A stretch of DNA of 64,000 bases from Shewanella sp. MR-4 (GTDB lineage: Bacteria > Pseudomonadota > Gammaproteobacteria > Enterobacterales > Shewanellaceae): NCBI RefSeq assembly GCF_000014685.1, contig NC_008321.1, positions 1,674,001-1,738,000 of the forward strand, written 5' to 3'. A model generated the notes under the pieces. The model was given only the letters and a program-made list of their open reading frames with translations, ran no database searches and was not told the DNA's origin. The translations under genes were made by a program, and so were the position numbers. Of this stretch, positions 43,553-53,357 are shown piece after piece. Position 1 is the stretch's first letter, and every line of letters begins with the position of its first letter.

Positions 43553-46036
43553 ATGAAAAGACTCATTTTGTGTGTTGCGATTGCATCAGCACTGGGCCTC
43601 ACAGGATGTGGAGAGGACAGTTATAACGAACTCAAGGATAAGACAGACCCGCTCATCCCTGAATCCCATATGGTGTTTGACCCCGCGAATGCTAAAGTGC
43701 CTTTGCCTAATGATTTGTTGTTTAGCGGCACTACAGACGGCACCTTATCAATCCCGGGGGAAAGTTCGGGGAACTATGTCGATCCGCAAATTGCTCTTGG
43801 TGCCTTAGATGGATGGTCAACTACATCTCCCATTTCAATCGATCTCGAACTCGCTAAAGATCACGATGGCACACAACTGACCCTGATGGCCGCATCGGTT
43901 GCCCAACCGGGCGCAGTGAGAATGTTTGAGGCCACAGTGGGTGGTCCATTGTCATCTGATCCTGAATGTACCACTAAACCGTCAGTATCTGCCTGTAAAG
44001 TCGGCGATGAATTGCAATTTGGTGTGGATTTTGTGTCGATGGCATCGGGTAACAAAGTCGTTATCGTGCCACTCAAACCGCTAAAAGCCGGCCAGTCTTA
44101 TATTTATGCGACAACCAAGTTAATCCAAGATTCAGAGGAACGAGGCATTGCCCCTTCAACGACCTATGGTACGTTGAAGATGGACATCAACACCTTACCC
44201 CTAGAAACGCCTGATCAATTGATGCTGCAAACCTTGATCAACAGTTATGAAAAGGGCATGGCTGCGGCACATAATGTTGATACCTCAACCATTACCTATT
44301 CAGGCTTGTTTACCACTCAATCGGTAGCAAACGTCTATGAAACCACAAAACTCTTGATGGCGCAGGGCGCGCCTTATGCCCCAAGTTTTGCGCAAATGCC
44401 CACCCCTGCGGGTTACACTGTGGCTCAGGCTGCTGGTTTAACTCCAGCAGATGGCGCGGCGTATGTAGTATCGAATCTAGCCGATGTTTATACCGCTAAG
44501 ATTAAATTGCCGATTTACGGTGACTGTTCTTCGGTCAGTTGCTTGTCATCTGCAGGTCAGCCGCTGATCAATGGCCGCTGGAAAGCCCAAGGTGATAGCC
44601 CTGTTTCGGTATTATTAGCGCTGCAAGCGGGTACCTTAAGTCAAACCAACTTTGGTATGCAGGCAGTAGCGAATGGGATTGCAAATCCTGCCGATGCCTT
44701 AGCGAATCCTTCTCTGATGGCGGGTAAAACCTGGTTGCTCGATGATGGAACGGCAGCGGATAAAACCAAGCATTTAACCAAATTTAACCCCATCCCTGCG
44801 ATTAAAGGTTATGAAACGGTACCTGTACTGATTTCTATGCCAAATGCGACTAAACTCGCGGCCTTCTATCAGCAACAAGGGTTAACCTTTACCCCACCGA
44901 CTTCTGGCTGGCCAACGACGATTGCGCTACATGGTTTAGGCGGCGGTAAGGAAATGTCATTAGCCTATGCGGGCAGTTATGCAGCTATGGGCGTGGCAAC
45001 GGTAGCCATCGATATGCCTTTACATGGTGCTCGCTCGTTCGATGCCAATGGCGATGGGGTTTACGAAGTATCGGCAACCGATCCTTCCTTCGGTAACGTG
45101 ATTGGTACGCCTGATGCCTTTAAAAATGGTAATCCACTCGTCTTCGTGAATATCTCAAGCACGCTATCGGTGCGGGATAACTTCCGTCAGGCCACCATGG
45201 ATCACCTTGGCGTGCGTTTAGCCTTAACGGGGTTAGCGCAGGGGCTTGCACAGGCTAATCAACCACAAGTATTCGATATTTCCAAGATTAGCGCGCAGGG
45301 CTTAAGTTTAGGTGCGATTGTCGGTACCGACTTTGCGACTTATGCCAGCACGGGCATGAAAAATCCAAGCACGGGTGAAGCGCTACCTAACCCTTATGCC
45401 ATCAATGCGGTCTCTCTGGCGGCGCCAGCGGGTGGTTTAGCGGGCGCGTTTGCTGGTTCTGCGACCTTTGGCCCAGTGCTGTTTAGCAATGTGACTGCTT
45501 CTGCAACGTTCCAAGCATTAGTGGATAAAGCCAATACTGCGGGATACGAGCCTGGCAGCCCAGAATATGCGGCATTAGTACAAGGGGTTTATGCGCAGTT
45601 TATTCCAACCTTTGCCTTTGCGGTGCAAACGGCGGTGGATTCAGCGGATCCGGTTAACCATGCAGGTATGTTAAAAGCAACGGGATTACCCGTGCACTTA
45701 ATCGAAATCGCGGGTGATGGTAACGGTAACTTAGCTGACCAAGTGTTACCTAATCGCGTCGATAACTTCCCACTCTCAGGCACTGAGCCGTTGATCTCGG
45801 CAATCGGTCTGCCTTGTGTGGATGCAACCACCAAAGGTTCTGGTGCGGTGCGTTTTGCTAAGGGGCACCATAGCTCAATTGTTGACCCAAGTGAGAAGAG
45901 TTCAACGGATGGTATGGCCGCTGCGGCAACCGTTGAGATGCAGACGCAAGTGGCGACCTATGCTTCTACCGCAGGTAAAGGTGAAGCGACGATTTTCGTC
46001 ACCGATCCAAGCGTGATTTCGACCTGTTCTAACTAG
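43553..46036 (+). CDS. Lipase-type lipoprotein, Pla-1/cef (VolA-like) family
   Basis: Protein of 827 residues with a lipoprotein signal (lipobox LTGC, Cys near residue 19), so it is probably anchored in the outer membrane. It matches the extracellular lipase Pla-1/cef family, including Vibrio VolA lysophospholipase. The N-terminal domain has FDPANAKVPLPNDLLFSG. The alpha/beta-hydrolase domain has TIALHGLGGGKE (oxyanion region), AIDMPLHGAR and the nucleophile elbow AQGLSLGAIVG near residue 585; a catalytic His is likely in AKGHHSSI near the end. A role in scavenging fatty acids from lysophospholipids is inferred from VolA. Confidence 0.88.
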   Translation: MKRLILCVAIASALGLTGCGEDSYNELKDKTDPLIPESHMVFDPANAKVPLPNDLLFSGTTDGTLSIPGESSGNYVDPQIALGALDGWSTTSPISIDLELAKDHDGTQLTLMAASVAQPGAVRMFEATVGGPLSSDPECTTKPSVSACKVGDELQFGVDFVSMASGNKVVIVPLKPLKAGQSYIYATTKLIQDSEERGIAPSTTYGTLKMDINTLPLETPDQLMLQTLINSYEKGMAAAHNVDTSTITYSGLFTTQSVANVYETTKLLMAQGAPYAPSFAQMPTPAGYTVAQAAGLTPADGAAYVVSNLADVYTAKIKLPIYGDCSSVSCLSSAGQPLINGRWKAQGDSPVSVLLALQAGTLSQTNFGMQAVANGIANPADALANPSLMAGKTWLLDDGTAADKTKHLTKFNPIPAIKGYETVPVLISMPNATKLAAFYQQQGLTFTPPTSGWPTTIALHGLGGGKEMSLAYAGSYAAMGVATVAIDMPLHGARSFDANGDGVYEVSATDPSFGNVIGTPDAFKNGNPLVFVNISSTLSVRDNFRQATMDHLGVRLALTGLAQGLAQANQPQVFDISKISAQGLSLGAIVGTDFATYASTGMKNPSTGEALPNPYAINAVSLAAPAGGLAGAFAGSATFGPVLFSNVTASATFQALVDKANTAGYEPGSPEYAALVQGVYAQFIPTFAFAVQTAVDSADPVNHAGMLKATGLPVHLIEIAGDGNGNLADQVLPNRVDNFPLSGTEPLISAIGLPCVDATTKGSGAVRFAKGHHSSIVDPSEKSSTDGMAAAATVEMQTQVATYASTAGKGEATIFVTDPSVISTCSN

Positions 46037-46052
46037 TCGCGTGTAAAATCCT

Positions 46053-46080
46053 AAAAACCCAGCCTTTGCTGGGTTTTTTT
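46053..46080 (+). terminator. Terminator of the lipase gene
   Basis: AAAAACCCAGC / GCTGGGTTTTT with a CTTT loop and seven T, 17 bases after the stop. Confidence 0.9.
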
Positions 46081-46148
46081 ATGGCGCTTTAGGCTGTTAG
46101 AATAGCGCGCACTAAACCGAATCACCTTAGGCCCCAACGGAGAGTACT

Positions 46149-47165
46149 TTGGAATTTCTATACGAATATGGCATGTTTTTAGCGAAAGCTGTGACAATTG
46201 TGGTTGCGCTTGTTGCTGTGATTATTGTGGTGCTCGCGTCCACGGTGAAGCACAAATCGGATAAAGGTGAACTGAGGATCACCAATCTTTCAGAAGAACT
46301 GGAAGATCTCAAACACAGCTTGAAGGAAGAACTGCTGTCGAAGAAGCAGTTTAAAGCCTACGAAAAACAGCTGAAAGCGGACGAAAAGGCGAAGGAAAAA
46401 GCGGCCGAAGAAGACAGCAAAGGTAAAGTTTTTGTAATTGATTTTAAAGGCAGTATTGATGCCGCCGAAGTGGCTTCTTTGCGGGAAGAAATCAGCGCGA
46501 TTTTAACCATTGCCGAAAAGGGCGACGAAGTGGTGGTGAATGTCGAAAGTGGCGGTGGCATGGTCCATGGCTACGGTCTGGCCTCTAGCCAGCTTGACCG
46601 TCTGCGTCAGGCCGAGATCCCATTAACGATTTGCGTGGATAAAGTTGCCGCCAGCGGTGGTTATATGATGGCCTGTGTGGCAAACAAAGTGTATGCCGCG
46701 CCATTCGCCATCGTAGGTTCAATCGGTGTCGTTGCCCAGTTGCCTAACTTCAACCGTTTATTGAAGAAACATGAAATCGACTACGAGCAACACACTGCCG
46801 GTGATTTTAAGCGCACCTTAACCGTGTTTGGCGAAAATACGGACGAAGGCAGACAGAAGTTCCAACAGGAGCTGGAAGAAACCCACGTGTTGTTTAAAGC
46901 TTTCGTGAGCAAGTATCGTCCTCAACTCGACTTGGCTAAGGTGGCCACAGGCGAACATTGGTACGGTCAACAGGCGATTGAATTAGGCCTTATTGATGCG
47001 ATTTCAACCAGTGACGATGTGTTAATGCAGTTAGCTGGCGAACGTACTGTGTACAAGTTGCGCTACCAAGTCCGTAAGAAACTGGCAGATAAAATCGCCC
47101 ATGGTGCGTCTTTATCGGTAAATGCGATTTTTAATCGATTAGTTGAGAAAAATCGTTCCATGTAA
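46149..47165 (+). CDS. sohB: Inner-membrane S49 peptidase SohB
   Basis: Serine protease of 338 residues related to SppA. One N-terminal membrane helix (residues 10-32), a charged coiled segment (LKEELLSKKQFKAYEKQLKA), then the S49 domain with VNVESGGGMVHGYG, the catalytic Ser in DKVAASGGYMMACVAN and the likely Lys in AGDFKRTLTVFGEN. The start is a TTG at 46149: GGAG is six bases upstream, and the reading MEFLYEYGMFLAK aligns with the N-terminus of E. coli SohB. Substrates are unknown. Confidence 0.92.
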   Translation: MEFLYEYGMFLAKAVTIVVALVAVIIVVLASTVKHKSDKGELRITNLSEELEDLKHSLKEELLSKKQFKAYEKQLKADEKAKEKAAEEDSKGKVFVIDFKGSIDAAEVASLREEISAILTIAEKGDEVVVNVESGGGMVHGYGLASSQLDRLRQAEIPLTICVDKVAASGGYMMACVANKVYAAPFAIVGSIGVVAQLPNFNRLLKKHEIDYEQHTAGDFKRTLTVFGENTDEGRQKFQQELEETHVLFKAFVSKYRPQLDLAKVATGEHWYGQQAIELGLIDAISTSDDVLMQLAGERTVYKLRYQVRKKLADKIAHGASLSVNAIFNRLVEKNRSM

Positions 47166-47191
47166 GCCGACGAGTTAACTCACTCCTGATG

Positions 47192-47219
47192 AAAACGCCT
47201 GCGAATATGCAGGCGTTTT
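47192..47219 (+). terminator. Terminator of sohB
   Basis: AAAACGCCTGC / GCAGGCGTTTT with GAATAT loop and T-run, 26 bases after the stop. Confidence 0.9.
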
Positions 47220-47358
47220 TGTTTTGTCCGAGCGCGAAATAAAATAATACATTTTTTTAACATTAAGTTTGGTTTAAGACTATTCAAAATAAGCAAGATC
47301 TTATACAACTAATCACCTAGGGAATTAAAAGCTGAACAAATCATATTAAGGATTTTCC

Positions 47359-48378
47359 ATGTTACAGCGCGTCGACTACAAGACGAACCTGATGGTGGGT
47401 GATCAAACCTATCCCGCATTTGAGCTACGTAATATTCTCGATTTTATTGCCTCGCAGTTAGGCGAAAACGCCTTACAGCAAGTCTGTGAGCATATCGGCG
47501 TTGGCCTAGCAGAACTCAATCATTGCCAGTTTGTGTTTGTGTGGCAGGTAGAATATGCGATGGAGTTTTTACGTTTGCAGGGCGGTGACCCCGATATTGG
47601 CACTAAATTAGGCCTAAGCTATCGGGTGAGTAGTTTAGATGTGCTCTTGCCCCATCTTGCGCAGTTGACTTCTCTACAGGCCTGCCTGCAGTTTGTGGTC
47701 AATCATCCCCAACTAGTTGGCAGTTTTACCGATACCTTAGTGCGCCTCGAAGAAGACTGTGTCTGCATTCGTTGGCTCAATACTGGCCGTATCGACAAAG
47801 CACAATATGGATTTCAATTTCTGCACAGCATAGGTTCGCTGTTAGGGCTGGCGAGAGAGCTCACGGGGGAGGCGATAACGCTTAGGCAAATCCATTTGGC
47901 GGAACCTGTCCGCGATGAGCGTTTTTTAACCCAGGCAACGGGGGCTAGGGTGCAGTTTAATTGCGAATATTATGAATGGAGCATTTCCCTCAACCAACTC
48001 GCGCTTGCCATCCAGTATCCTTTCCCTGCCTACGCCGAAAAGACCGCTTCGGTATCAACCACATCCTTTATCGAAACCGTACTGGCGGCAATCAACGAGC
48101 ATTTTCCCCAAGTGCTTCATTTAGATGACATGGCGACGCAACTACATATGAGCGATCGCAGCTTTCGGCGTAAGCTGGCACAGCTTGGCTCGAGTTACCA
48201 ACGTTTAGTCGATCAGGTGCGTTGCCAAAGGGCGGTCGAGTTGATTTTAGCTAACGAGTTGGATATTGAGGCGATTGCCGAGACCTTAGGCTACAGCGAT
48301 GTTAGCCATTTCCGTCAATCTTTTAAGCATTGGATTGGCCATCCGCCTGGGTATTTTAGCCGGCTAAATGTTGGGTAA
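47359..48378 (+). CDS. AraC-family transcriptional regulator
   Basis: Regulator of 339 residues. The N-terminal about 200 residues resemble the arabinose-binding-type domain of OruR/ArgR-like AraC proteins (YRVSSLDVLLPHLAQLTSLQ). The C-terminal pair of helix-turn-helix motifs is near 235-335 (LHLDDMATQLHMSDRSFRRK and LDIEAIAETLGYSDVSHFRQ followed by SFKHWIG). Effector and targets are unknown. It is a single gene flanked by convergent units, so no target can be guessed from divergence. Confidence 0.92.
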   Translation: MLQRVDYKTNLMVGDQTYPAFELRNILDFIASQLGENALQQVCEHIGVGLAELNHCQFVFVWQVEYAMEFLRLQGGDPDIGTKLGLSYRVSSLDVLLPHLAQLTSLQACLQFVVNHPQLVGSFTDTLVRLEEDCVCIRWLNTGRIDKAQYGFQFLHSIGSLLGLARELTGEAITLRQIHLAEPVRDERFLTQATGARVQFNCEYYEWSISLNQLALAIQYPFPAYAEKTASVSTTSFIETVLAAINEHFPQVLHLDDMATQLHMSDRSFRRKLAQLGSSYQRLVDQVRCQRAVELILANELDIEAIAETLGYSDVSHFRQSFKHWIGHPPGYFSRLNVG

Positions 48379-48425
48379 AGGGAAGAGTGAAAGCGCTAAT
48401 TAACAATTAACGCTTTGGTCTGTCG

Positions 48426-49127
48426 TCAAATATCACTCACACTCACTTTAAAGAACTTGGTTTTTTCGGATAGTTGTTTGAATTTCCAAGGCGGGTTAAT
48501 TACCGTGATGTTTTTTATACCGAGCTTTGTTAAGTCATCTAATGAATAGTACCAGCCAATGTTCTCTTCAGAATCATTTTGCTTTTGATACAAGGGACTT
48601 TGACCTAAATAGGTTATTTTTTGACTGACACCAACCTTAGTGAAAAACTCAGCTTCTCTGGACGTTGTTGTCTTCATATACGCGGTGAAGCTATCTCTGG
48701 CTGCTTTTTGTTGGCTCTCGGGTAAAGTTTTTAGGTATTCTTCCGTTGCTTCCTCCATCCCAGTGACACCGCCATGAAAACCAATAACAGCATGATTGGA
48801 TATACGGCGCTTATGAGCTGAAGAGAATACATAATTAGCACAAGAAGATAGACAGTATTCGGTAACCTCGACGCCAAGATTATTGTTAAAAATAATCTCG
48901 CCTAAATCCATTCCTCGATTGACTTCACCTCCCTTGCTTTTAATTGATACCCACTCGATTTGGTGAGGATTGTTATCAATCAATGAGATAAGTTTTTGAT
49001 TGGCTTCCTTAGAGAGTGCTCCCTCATAGAAAACCGTATTATCTTTTAAGTTAACTTGGGTTTGTTCTTCTGCACTGGCATTAGAAAACGCGACAAAAAA
49101 CAAGGTGAAAAATATAGTCTTACGCAT
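48426..49127 (-). CDS. Secreted ClpP/crotonase-fold protein (COG3904-like)
   Basis: Protein of 233 residues with a cleavable signal peptide (MRKTIFFTLFFVAFSNASA). The body looks like the periplasmic ClpP-like group: WVSIKSKGGEVNRGMDLGEI, then EYCLSSCANYVFSSAHKRRI, where the serines between two cysteines sit at the nucleophile position, and AVIGFHGGV with a conserved His. The two cysteines could form a disulfide. Proteolytic activity is not proven. GGAGG lies just before the ATG at 49127. It is a single gene. Confidence 0.72.
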   Translation of the reverse strand: MRKTIFFTLFFVAFSNASAEEQTQVNLKDNTVFYEGALSKEANQKLISLIDNNPHQIEWVSIKSKGGEVNRGMDLGEIIFNNNLGVEVTEYCLSSCANYVFSSAHKRRISNHAVIGFHGGVTGMEEATEEYLKTLPESQQKAARDSFTAYMKTTTSREAEFFTKVGVSQKITYLGQSPLYQKQNDSEENIGWYYSLDDLTKLGIKNITVINPPWKFKQLSEKTKFFKVSVSDI

Positions 49128-49298
49128 GCCGCCTCCATTTGGCATTTAACTGAGTATTACCCATCCCTATCAGTAAACTAATCTAGAAAGGATTTATAGT
49201 TGGAATGAACATTCCAACTGGACAGTAAGTTAGCATCATTATCTAACCAGGTTCAATCAGTGGCGATTGGTAATAAGCAAGTTTCTTACTGAACATGT

Positions 49299-50483
49299 CT
49301 AAGTACAACTCCCTAAACTCGGTGCCAGTGAATCTATCCATTGGCGAATTAATTCCACGCCTTCTTGGTGCTCAAGGTTGCGACCGATGGGCGGCATGCG
49401 ATCTTTAGGTTCTGACAGCGTTTGGCGATAGAGCAGAATCGAGTGGTCGGCATTGCCGGGAACGATATCGTAATCGAGTCCTTTAGGGCCGCCATCCCAG
49501 CCGGGTGGTTGTTTGCAGATCCCATATTGATAGCTGGTATGGTCGATATAAAAACCAAGGCGTAAGCCGGAGATGCTGGCATAGCCTTTGGCGCTGTGGC
49601 AATGGGCGCAGTTAACATCTAAATAGCCCTTAGCGCGGCTGGTTAAATCGGCTTGGAGGTTGTCTATGGCATAGGTTTTAGCGACTTGGTTTAACTCGGG
49701 TAACTGCTCCAGCTTGCCTTGCTTAGCCCACAGGCTGAGTTGATTGACGCTTTGCCCTTGGTCGATGATATCGTGATTCAATAGATGGGCTTTAAGGCCA
49801 ATCGGGATGATTTGACTGCTGTTATCTTGATTGATTTGGTGGCAAATTTTGCACTCGGCGCGGCTCGGAATGTTGTAATCAAAGCTTTGGTTTTGGCCTT
49901 GATTAATCAGGGTATGATGCACGCTTGCGCCCGCGGTAAGCAGCTTTGCTTCACCTTGTTGCCATTGATAAACCAGACTTGTCCAGCCTTGGGAGCGTTT
50001 TATCAATAGCCTCGTTTCAATAAGGGTTTCGTTGGCTATGCCTGTGATAGCCGTATCCTGTGGCAGAGCAAAGGTTTTGACCAGCACGGCGCCAGTTGGA
50101 AACTCGAATGCCTCCTGCGCTTGGTATTGCATGCTGCTGCCTGCGGGTAAATAGATAAAGCGGTATTTACTGGCGTAATTAGAAAATAGCTGCGTAGCGA
50201 GCTGATAACCAAATCCCGGCGCTTGCGGCTGCGCGGTGGGGTTTGCGGGGTCGATAAAGAGCCCATATTGACTTAATTCTGGGCAGTCCTCTGCCATTAA
50301 GGCGGGCCAGTTAACTTGCCCAGTTGTATTCACACACAAACTAGTGGGCGTTGTCGGTACAGTTGGTGTCGTCGGCGGAGTCGGCGTTTGGCCATTATCG
50401 CTGCTTTGGCTGTCACCGCCGCCACAGGCTGTTACTAATATCGTTAGGCTGAAGATTGCGATGAGTGTTAGGCGGTTTTTCAT
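49299..50483 (-). CDS. Diheme c-type cytochrome lipoprotein (SO2930 family)
   Basis: Protein of 394 residues with a lipoprotein signal (VTACGGG, Cys near 20) and a Pro/Thr linker. It holds two c-type heme sites, CKICH near residue 210 and CAHCH near 292, each within conserved surroundings (PSRAECKICHQINQDN and YLDVNCAHCHSAKGYASISG). RNLEHQEGVELIRQWIDSL ends the domain. It is a paralogue of the C-terminal half of the next gene upstream, and both lie on the minus strand 138 bases apart. It is probably an envelope electron carrier; partner unknown. Confidence 0.87.
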   Translation of the reverse strand: MKNRLTLIAIFSLTILVTACGGGDSQSSDNGQTPTPPTTPTVPTTPTSLCVNTTGQVNWPALMAEDCPELSQYGLFIDPANPTAQPQAPGFGYQLATQLFSNYASKYRFIYLPAGSSMQYQAQEAFEFPTGAVLVKTFALPQDTAITGIANETLIETRLLIKRSQGWTSLVYQWQQGEAKLLTAGASVHHTLINQGQNQSFDYNIPSRAECKICHQINQDNSSQIIPIGLKAHLLNHDIIDQGQSVNQLSLWAKQGKLEQLPELNQVAKTYAIDNLQADLTSRAKGYLDVNCAHCHSAKGYASISGLRLGFYIDHTSYQYGICKQPPGWDGGPKGLDYDIVPGNADHSILLYRQTLSEPKDRMPPIGRNLEHQEGVELIRQWIDSLAPSLGSCT

Positions 50484-50518
50484 TGGATTATCCGCTCTTT
50501 AAGCTGTTGCTTGAAATA

Positions 50519-50540
50519 AGAAGGCCTAAGTCGGCCTTCT
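50519..50540 (-). terminator. Hairpin between the two cytochrome genes
   Basis: AGAAGGCC / GGCCTTCT with loop TAAGTC, followed on the minus strand by TATTTC. It is a weak terminator that may allow readthrough into the smaller cytochrome gene. Confidence 0.5.
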
Positions 50541-50621
50541 CTGTCAGGGGGTCGCTCAGTCTTGGAGTGGTAAGCAAGTGGGTGATTGCAAGCCTGCTTT
50601 CACCCATTGTTACCGTTAACG

Positions 50622-53357
50622 CTAGTGCGAGCAGCTTGCTGCAGGCAGGCGTTTAATCCATTCGCTGATCAGCGCCACGCCTTCATCATGGGATAGGCTG
50701 CGACCGATTTCAGGCATACGATCGCCCGGGGTCGTACTTTGCATTCTAAAGTGCATGATGGACTCAGCGGCATTGCCAGGCACGACGTCGAAACCTAAGT
50801 TTCCACCGCCATAGGCGATCGGCGATTTACAGGTACCGTGGGAGAAACCTGCATCATCGCTATAGCCACGCCAGTATTCGAGTTTAAGGCCAGTGTTAGA
50901 AGCGTTACCCTCGGGTCTATGGCAATGGGCGCAGTTGATGTCGAGATAACCCTTAGCCGTCTGCATTAATGCGGTATCGCTTAAGCTTGCGACTGTGGCT
51001 TCGTCACCATCGTGGTAGGCGGGCACTTGTGGTACTTGGCTCAGGTTCGGTAATCCCTGCAAAATACCTAGGCTTTCCCATTTCAACAGTTGGTTCATAG
51101 TGCCATCTTGATAGCTGTAATTGCGGTTTAAATGGCGCGCCTTAGGACCAATAGGCACAAACACGGCGTTGCTGTTGTCATCGGCCTTAAACTGGTGACA
51201 CTGTTTACATTGGTTCATGCTCGGGACCATGTAATTAAAGGTGAGGCTTTCTCCTTTATGGCTTAAGGTTTGACTGCTAATCGCACCGGCTTTCGCCAGC
51301 GTCGCATCTGTCTTGTCGGTCTTCCATACATAGGGCAGGGCGCTCCAACCGGTTGGACGATGGATCAGCAAACGGGTTTCAATCAAACTCTCGTTACTGA
51401 TCCCACGCTTACTGGTATCGCTTGGCAAGGCAAAGGTTTTGACGATAACGCTACCCACTGGGAAATCAAACGCTTCGTTTTCGGAGTAACTGGCTTTTTG
51501 TCCCGAAGGCAAATACACAAAGCGGTATTTACTGGCGTAGTCGGTAAAGAGCTGAGTGTTTAGATCGTAAGGGACACCGCCCGAATTAGGCCCTGCCGTA
51601 GGGTTTTTGGCATCGCTGAACAGATTGTAATCCGACAGTTTAGGGCAGTTTGCTTTTAGCAGCGCATCCCAACTGACGTTTGAACCCGTCGCCTGACAAA
51701 GACTTTGGTCACCATCACCCACCAAGCCACCTTCGCCTTCACCGATAGTGCCACCGCCGCCAACGAGCACGCCGCCATCACAGCCCGCGGTATTATCGTC
51801 AACCCCGCAGCCAAACACTTGGCCCGCGAAGGTGACTGTGTGCACGGGTAGGCTCACCTGGGTACATTTCAGCAGGTTGTTCTGGGTCTTCTCGTATTGC
51901 ACATCGGCGATGCTGATGTCGGTGTTGCTGTTGGCATAGAGTCTGCCGTAGGACACATCACCGTTATCACTGGCGCAGACGTTATCGCTGCCATCTGCGG
52001 CAAAGGGTGCCTCTTTTAAACCTAGGTAAGCGGCGGTGCCGTTATTGGCAAGCATTTCCCCTAAGCCGTCGTAGAGCACGCCGGGCAAGGTGCCGTGACT
52101 GATGACATACGCACGGATAATATCTTGAATTAAATAACCTTTAGGCTTGCTGCCATAGTCAGTGATCAGGTTGTCGTGCAAGTAGATATTGCGCGGCACA
52201 GGGCGCCAGCCATCTTCAATGGCTTGACCTGGTTGACCATAGTTGCCGACAAAGGAGGTCATATCGGGTTCTGCAATAAAGAAGCTGCTGACAGTCACCC
52301 CTAAGGTGTCGTGATGGGTAATTTCGTTATTGAAGATTTCCACATCGGCGGTCGACAGCACTATCACCCCTGTCCCCGGCGGCACTATATGCACACCAGC
52401 TGGGTTGGCCGAGGCGTTGGCGAAGTTAGGGGTGTTGTTGTCATACACTTTGTTGTTGAAAATCCGCACACTAGAGCCGTATCTGTGGTTGTTGATCGGC
52501 AAGTCGAACACTAAAATCCCGCCAGTGTTGCCCATGGCTTCGTTGTCATACACATCGGCATACTTAGAGTTTTCTACTTCGATCCCCGCAACGTTTTCCT
52601 TGGCGATATTGCGGCGCACCACAATATATTGGGATTGGCCCACATAAATCCCCGCATCGGCACTGCCGCGGACATAGCTGTCTTCAATCAAAATGTTTTC
52701 ACACTCAACGGGATACAGACCATAGGCGCCGTTATCTTTGTCGAGCTCACCTTCCCACACCGCCCCCACGCGGCGCAGTATAATGCCATTGGTATTTTTA
52801 AGCTTGATGCCGTTGTTTTTGGCCTCATTGACCGACAGATCTTGAATGGTAATGTTCAGCGCATTTTGCACGAAAATCCCATCCCCCGAGTTAGCTTGGG
52901 CGAAATTGAGGATAGTGTCCTTCATCCCGTAGCCCATGATAGTGACGTTTTTGGCATAACTGCCATCCCCATCCACGTCGCCATCGAACAGTAATGTCGA
53001 ATCGATATTAAAGGTGCCCTTTGGTAGTACAATCACAGCGCCACTTTGCGCGTTGATTAAGGCTTCTTGAATACGGGTGGTGAGATTATCCCCCGGAAGG
53101 ATTTTGATGGCGCCTTCGGGGAAGGTGGGGCCCGTTTCAGGGGGCTGAACCACGGGTGGCGTGACGACCTCTGGTGCTGGTTCATCGTCAGAAAAACAAC
53201 CCGTGAGATTAAACGCCATCAGTAGGGCGACCCCAGTTGGCATCAGCCAATTCGCCTTACTTTGAGCTTTATTCCTGTGGGAGTTACTCGGCCAAAGGTG
53301 GCGTGGTGTCGCCTTAACGCCCTTCTTCGCCAGTGGATGTGTCGTCTTGTTGAACAT
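50622..53357 (-). CDS. Fusion of parallel beta-helix protein and diheme cytochrome c, lipoprotein
   Basis: Protein of 911 residues. After a long N-region comes a lipobox (NLTGC, Cys near 53). Residues about 85-430 form a right-handed parallel beta-helix (pectate-lyase-like repeats such as GIFVQNALNITIQDLSVNEA and AGIYVGQSQYIVVRRNIAKE). A Gly-rich linker (GGVLVGGGGTIGEGEGG) leads to a diheme domain with CKQCH near 716 and CAHCH near 808, like the neighbouring gene. In other bacteria the two parts are usually separate adjacent genes. The start has GGAG five bases upstream. Probably an outer-membrane or surface protein; function unknown. Confidence 0.85.
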   Translation of the reverse strand: MFNKTTHPLAKKGVKATPRHLWPSNSHRNKAQSKANWLMPTGVALLMAFNLTGCFSDDEPAPEVVTPPVVQPPETGPTFPEGAIKILPGDNLTTRIQEALINAQSGAVIVLPKGTFNIDSTLLFDGDVDGDGSYAKNVTIMGYGMKDTILNFAQANSGDGIFVQNALNITIQDLSVNEAKNNGIKLKNTNGIILRRVGAVWEGELDKDNGAYGLYPVECENILIEDSYVRGSADAGIYVGQSQYIVVRRNIAKENVAGIEVENSKYADVYDNEAMGNTGGILVFDLPINNHRYGSSVRIFNNKVYDNNTPNFANASANPAGVHIVPPGTGVIVLSTADVEIFNNEITHHDTLGVTVSSFFIAEPDMTSFVGNYGQPGQAIEDGWRPVPRNIYLHDNLITDYGSKPKGYLIQDIIRAYVISHGTLPGVLYDGLGEMLANNGTAAYLGLKEAPFAADGSDNVCASDNGDVSYGRLYANSNTDISIADVQYEKTQNNLLKCTQVSLPVHTVTFAGQVFGCGVDDNTAGCDGGVLVGGGGTIGEGEGGLVGDGDQSLCQATGSNVSWDALLKANCPKLSDYNLFSDAKNPTAGPNSGGVPYDLNTQLFTDYASKYRFVYLPSGQKASYSENEAFDFPVGSVIVKTFALPSDTSKRGISNESLIETRLLIHRPTGWSALPYVWKTDKTDATLAKAGAISSQTLSHKGESLTFNYMVPSMNQCKQCHQFKADDNSNAVFVPIGPKARHLNRNYSYQDGTMNQLLKWESLGILQGLPNLSQVPQVPAYHDGDEATVASLSDTALMQTAKGYLDINCAHCHRPEGNASNTGLKLEYWRGYSDDAGFSHGTCKSPIAYGGGNLGFDVVPGNAAESIMHFRMQSTTPGDRMPEIGRSLSHDEGVALISEWIKRLPAASCSH

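Noticed and set aside
48390..48416. AAAGCG / CGCTTT hairpin after the AraC gene as a terminator
   Set aside because: The stem is interrupted and A/T-rich and only three T follow; it may work poorly in both directions but I do not list it as a feature.
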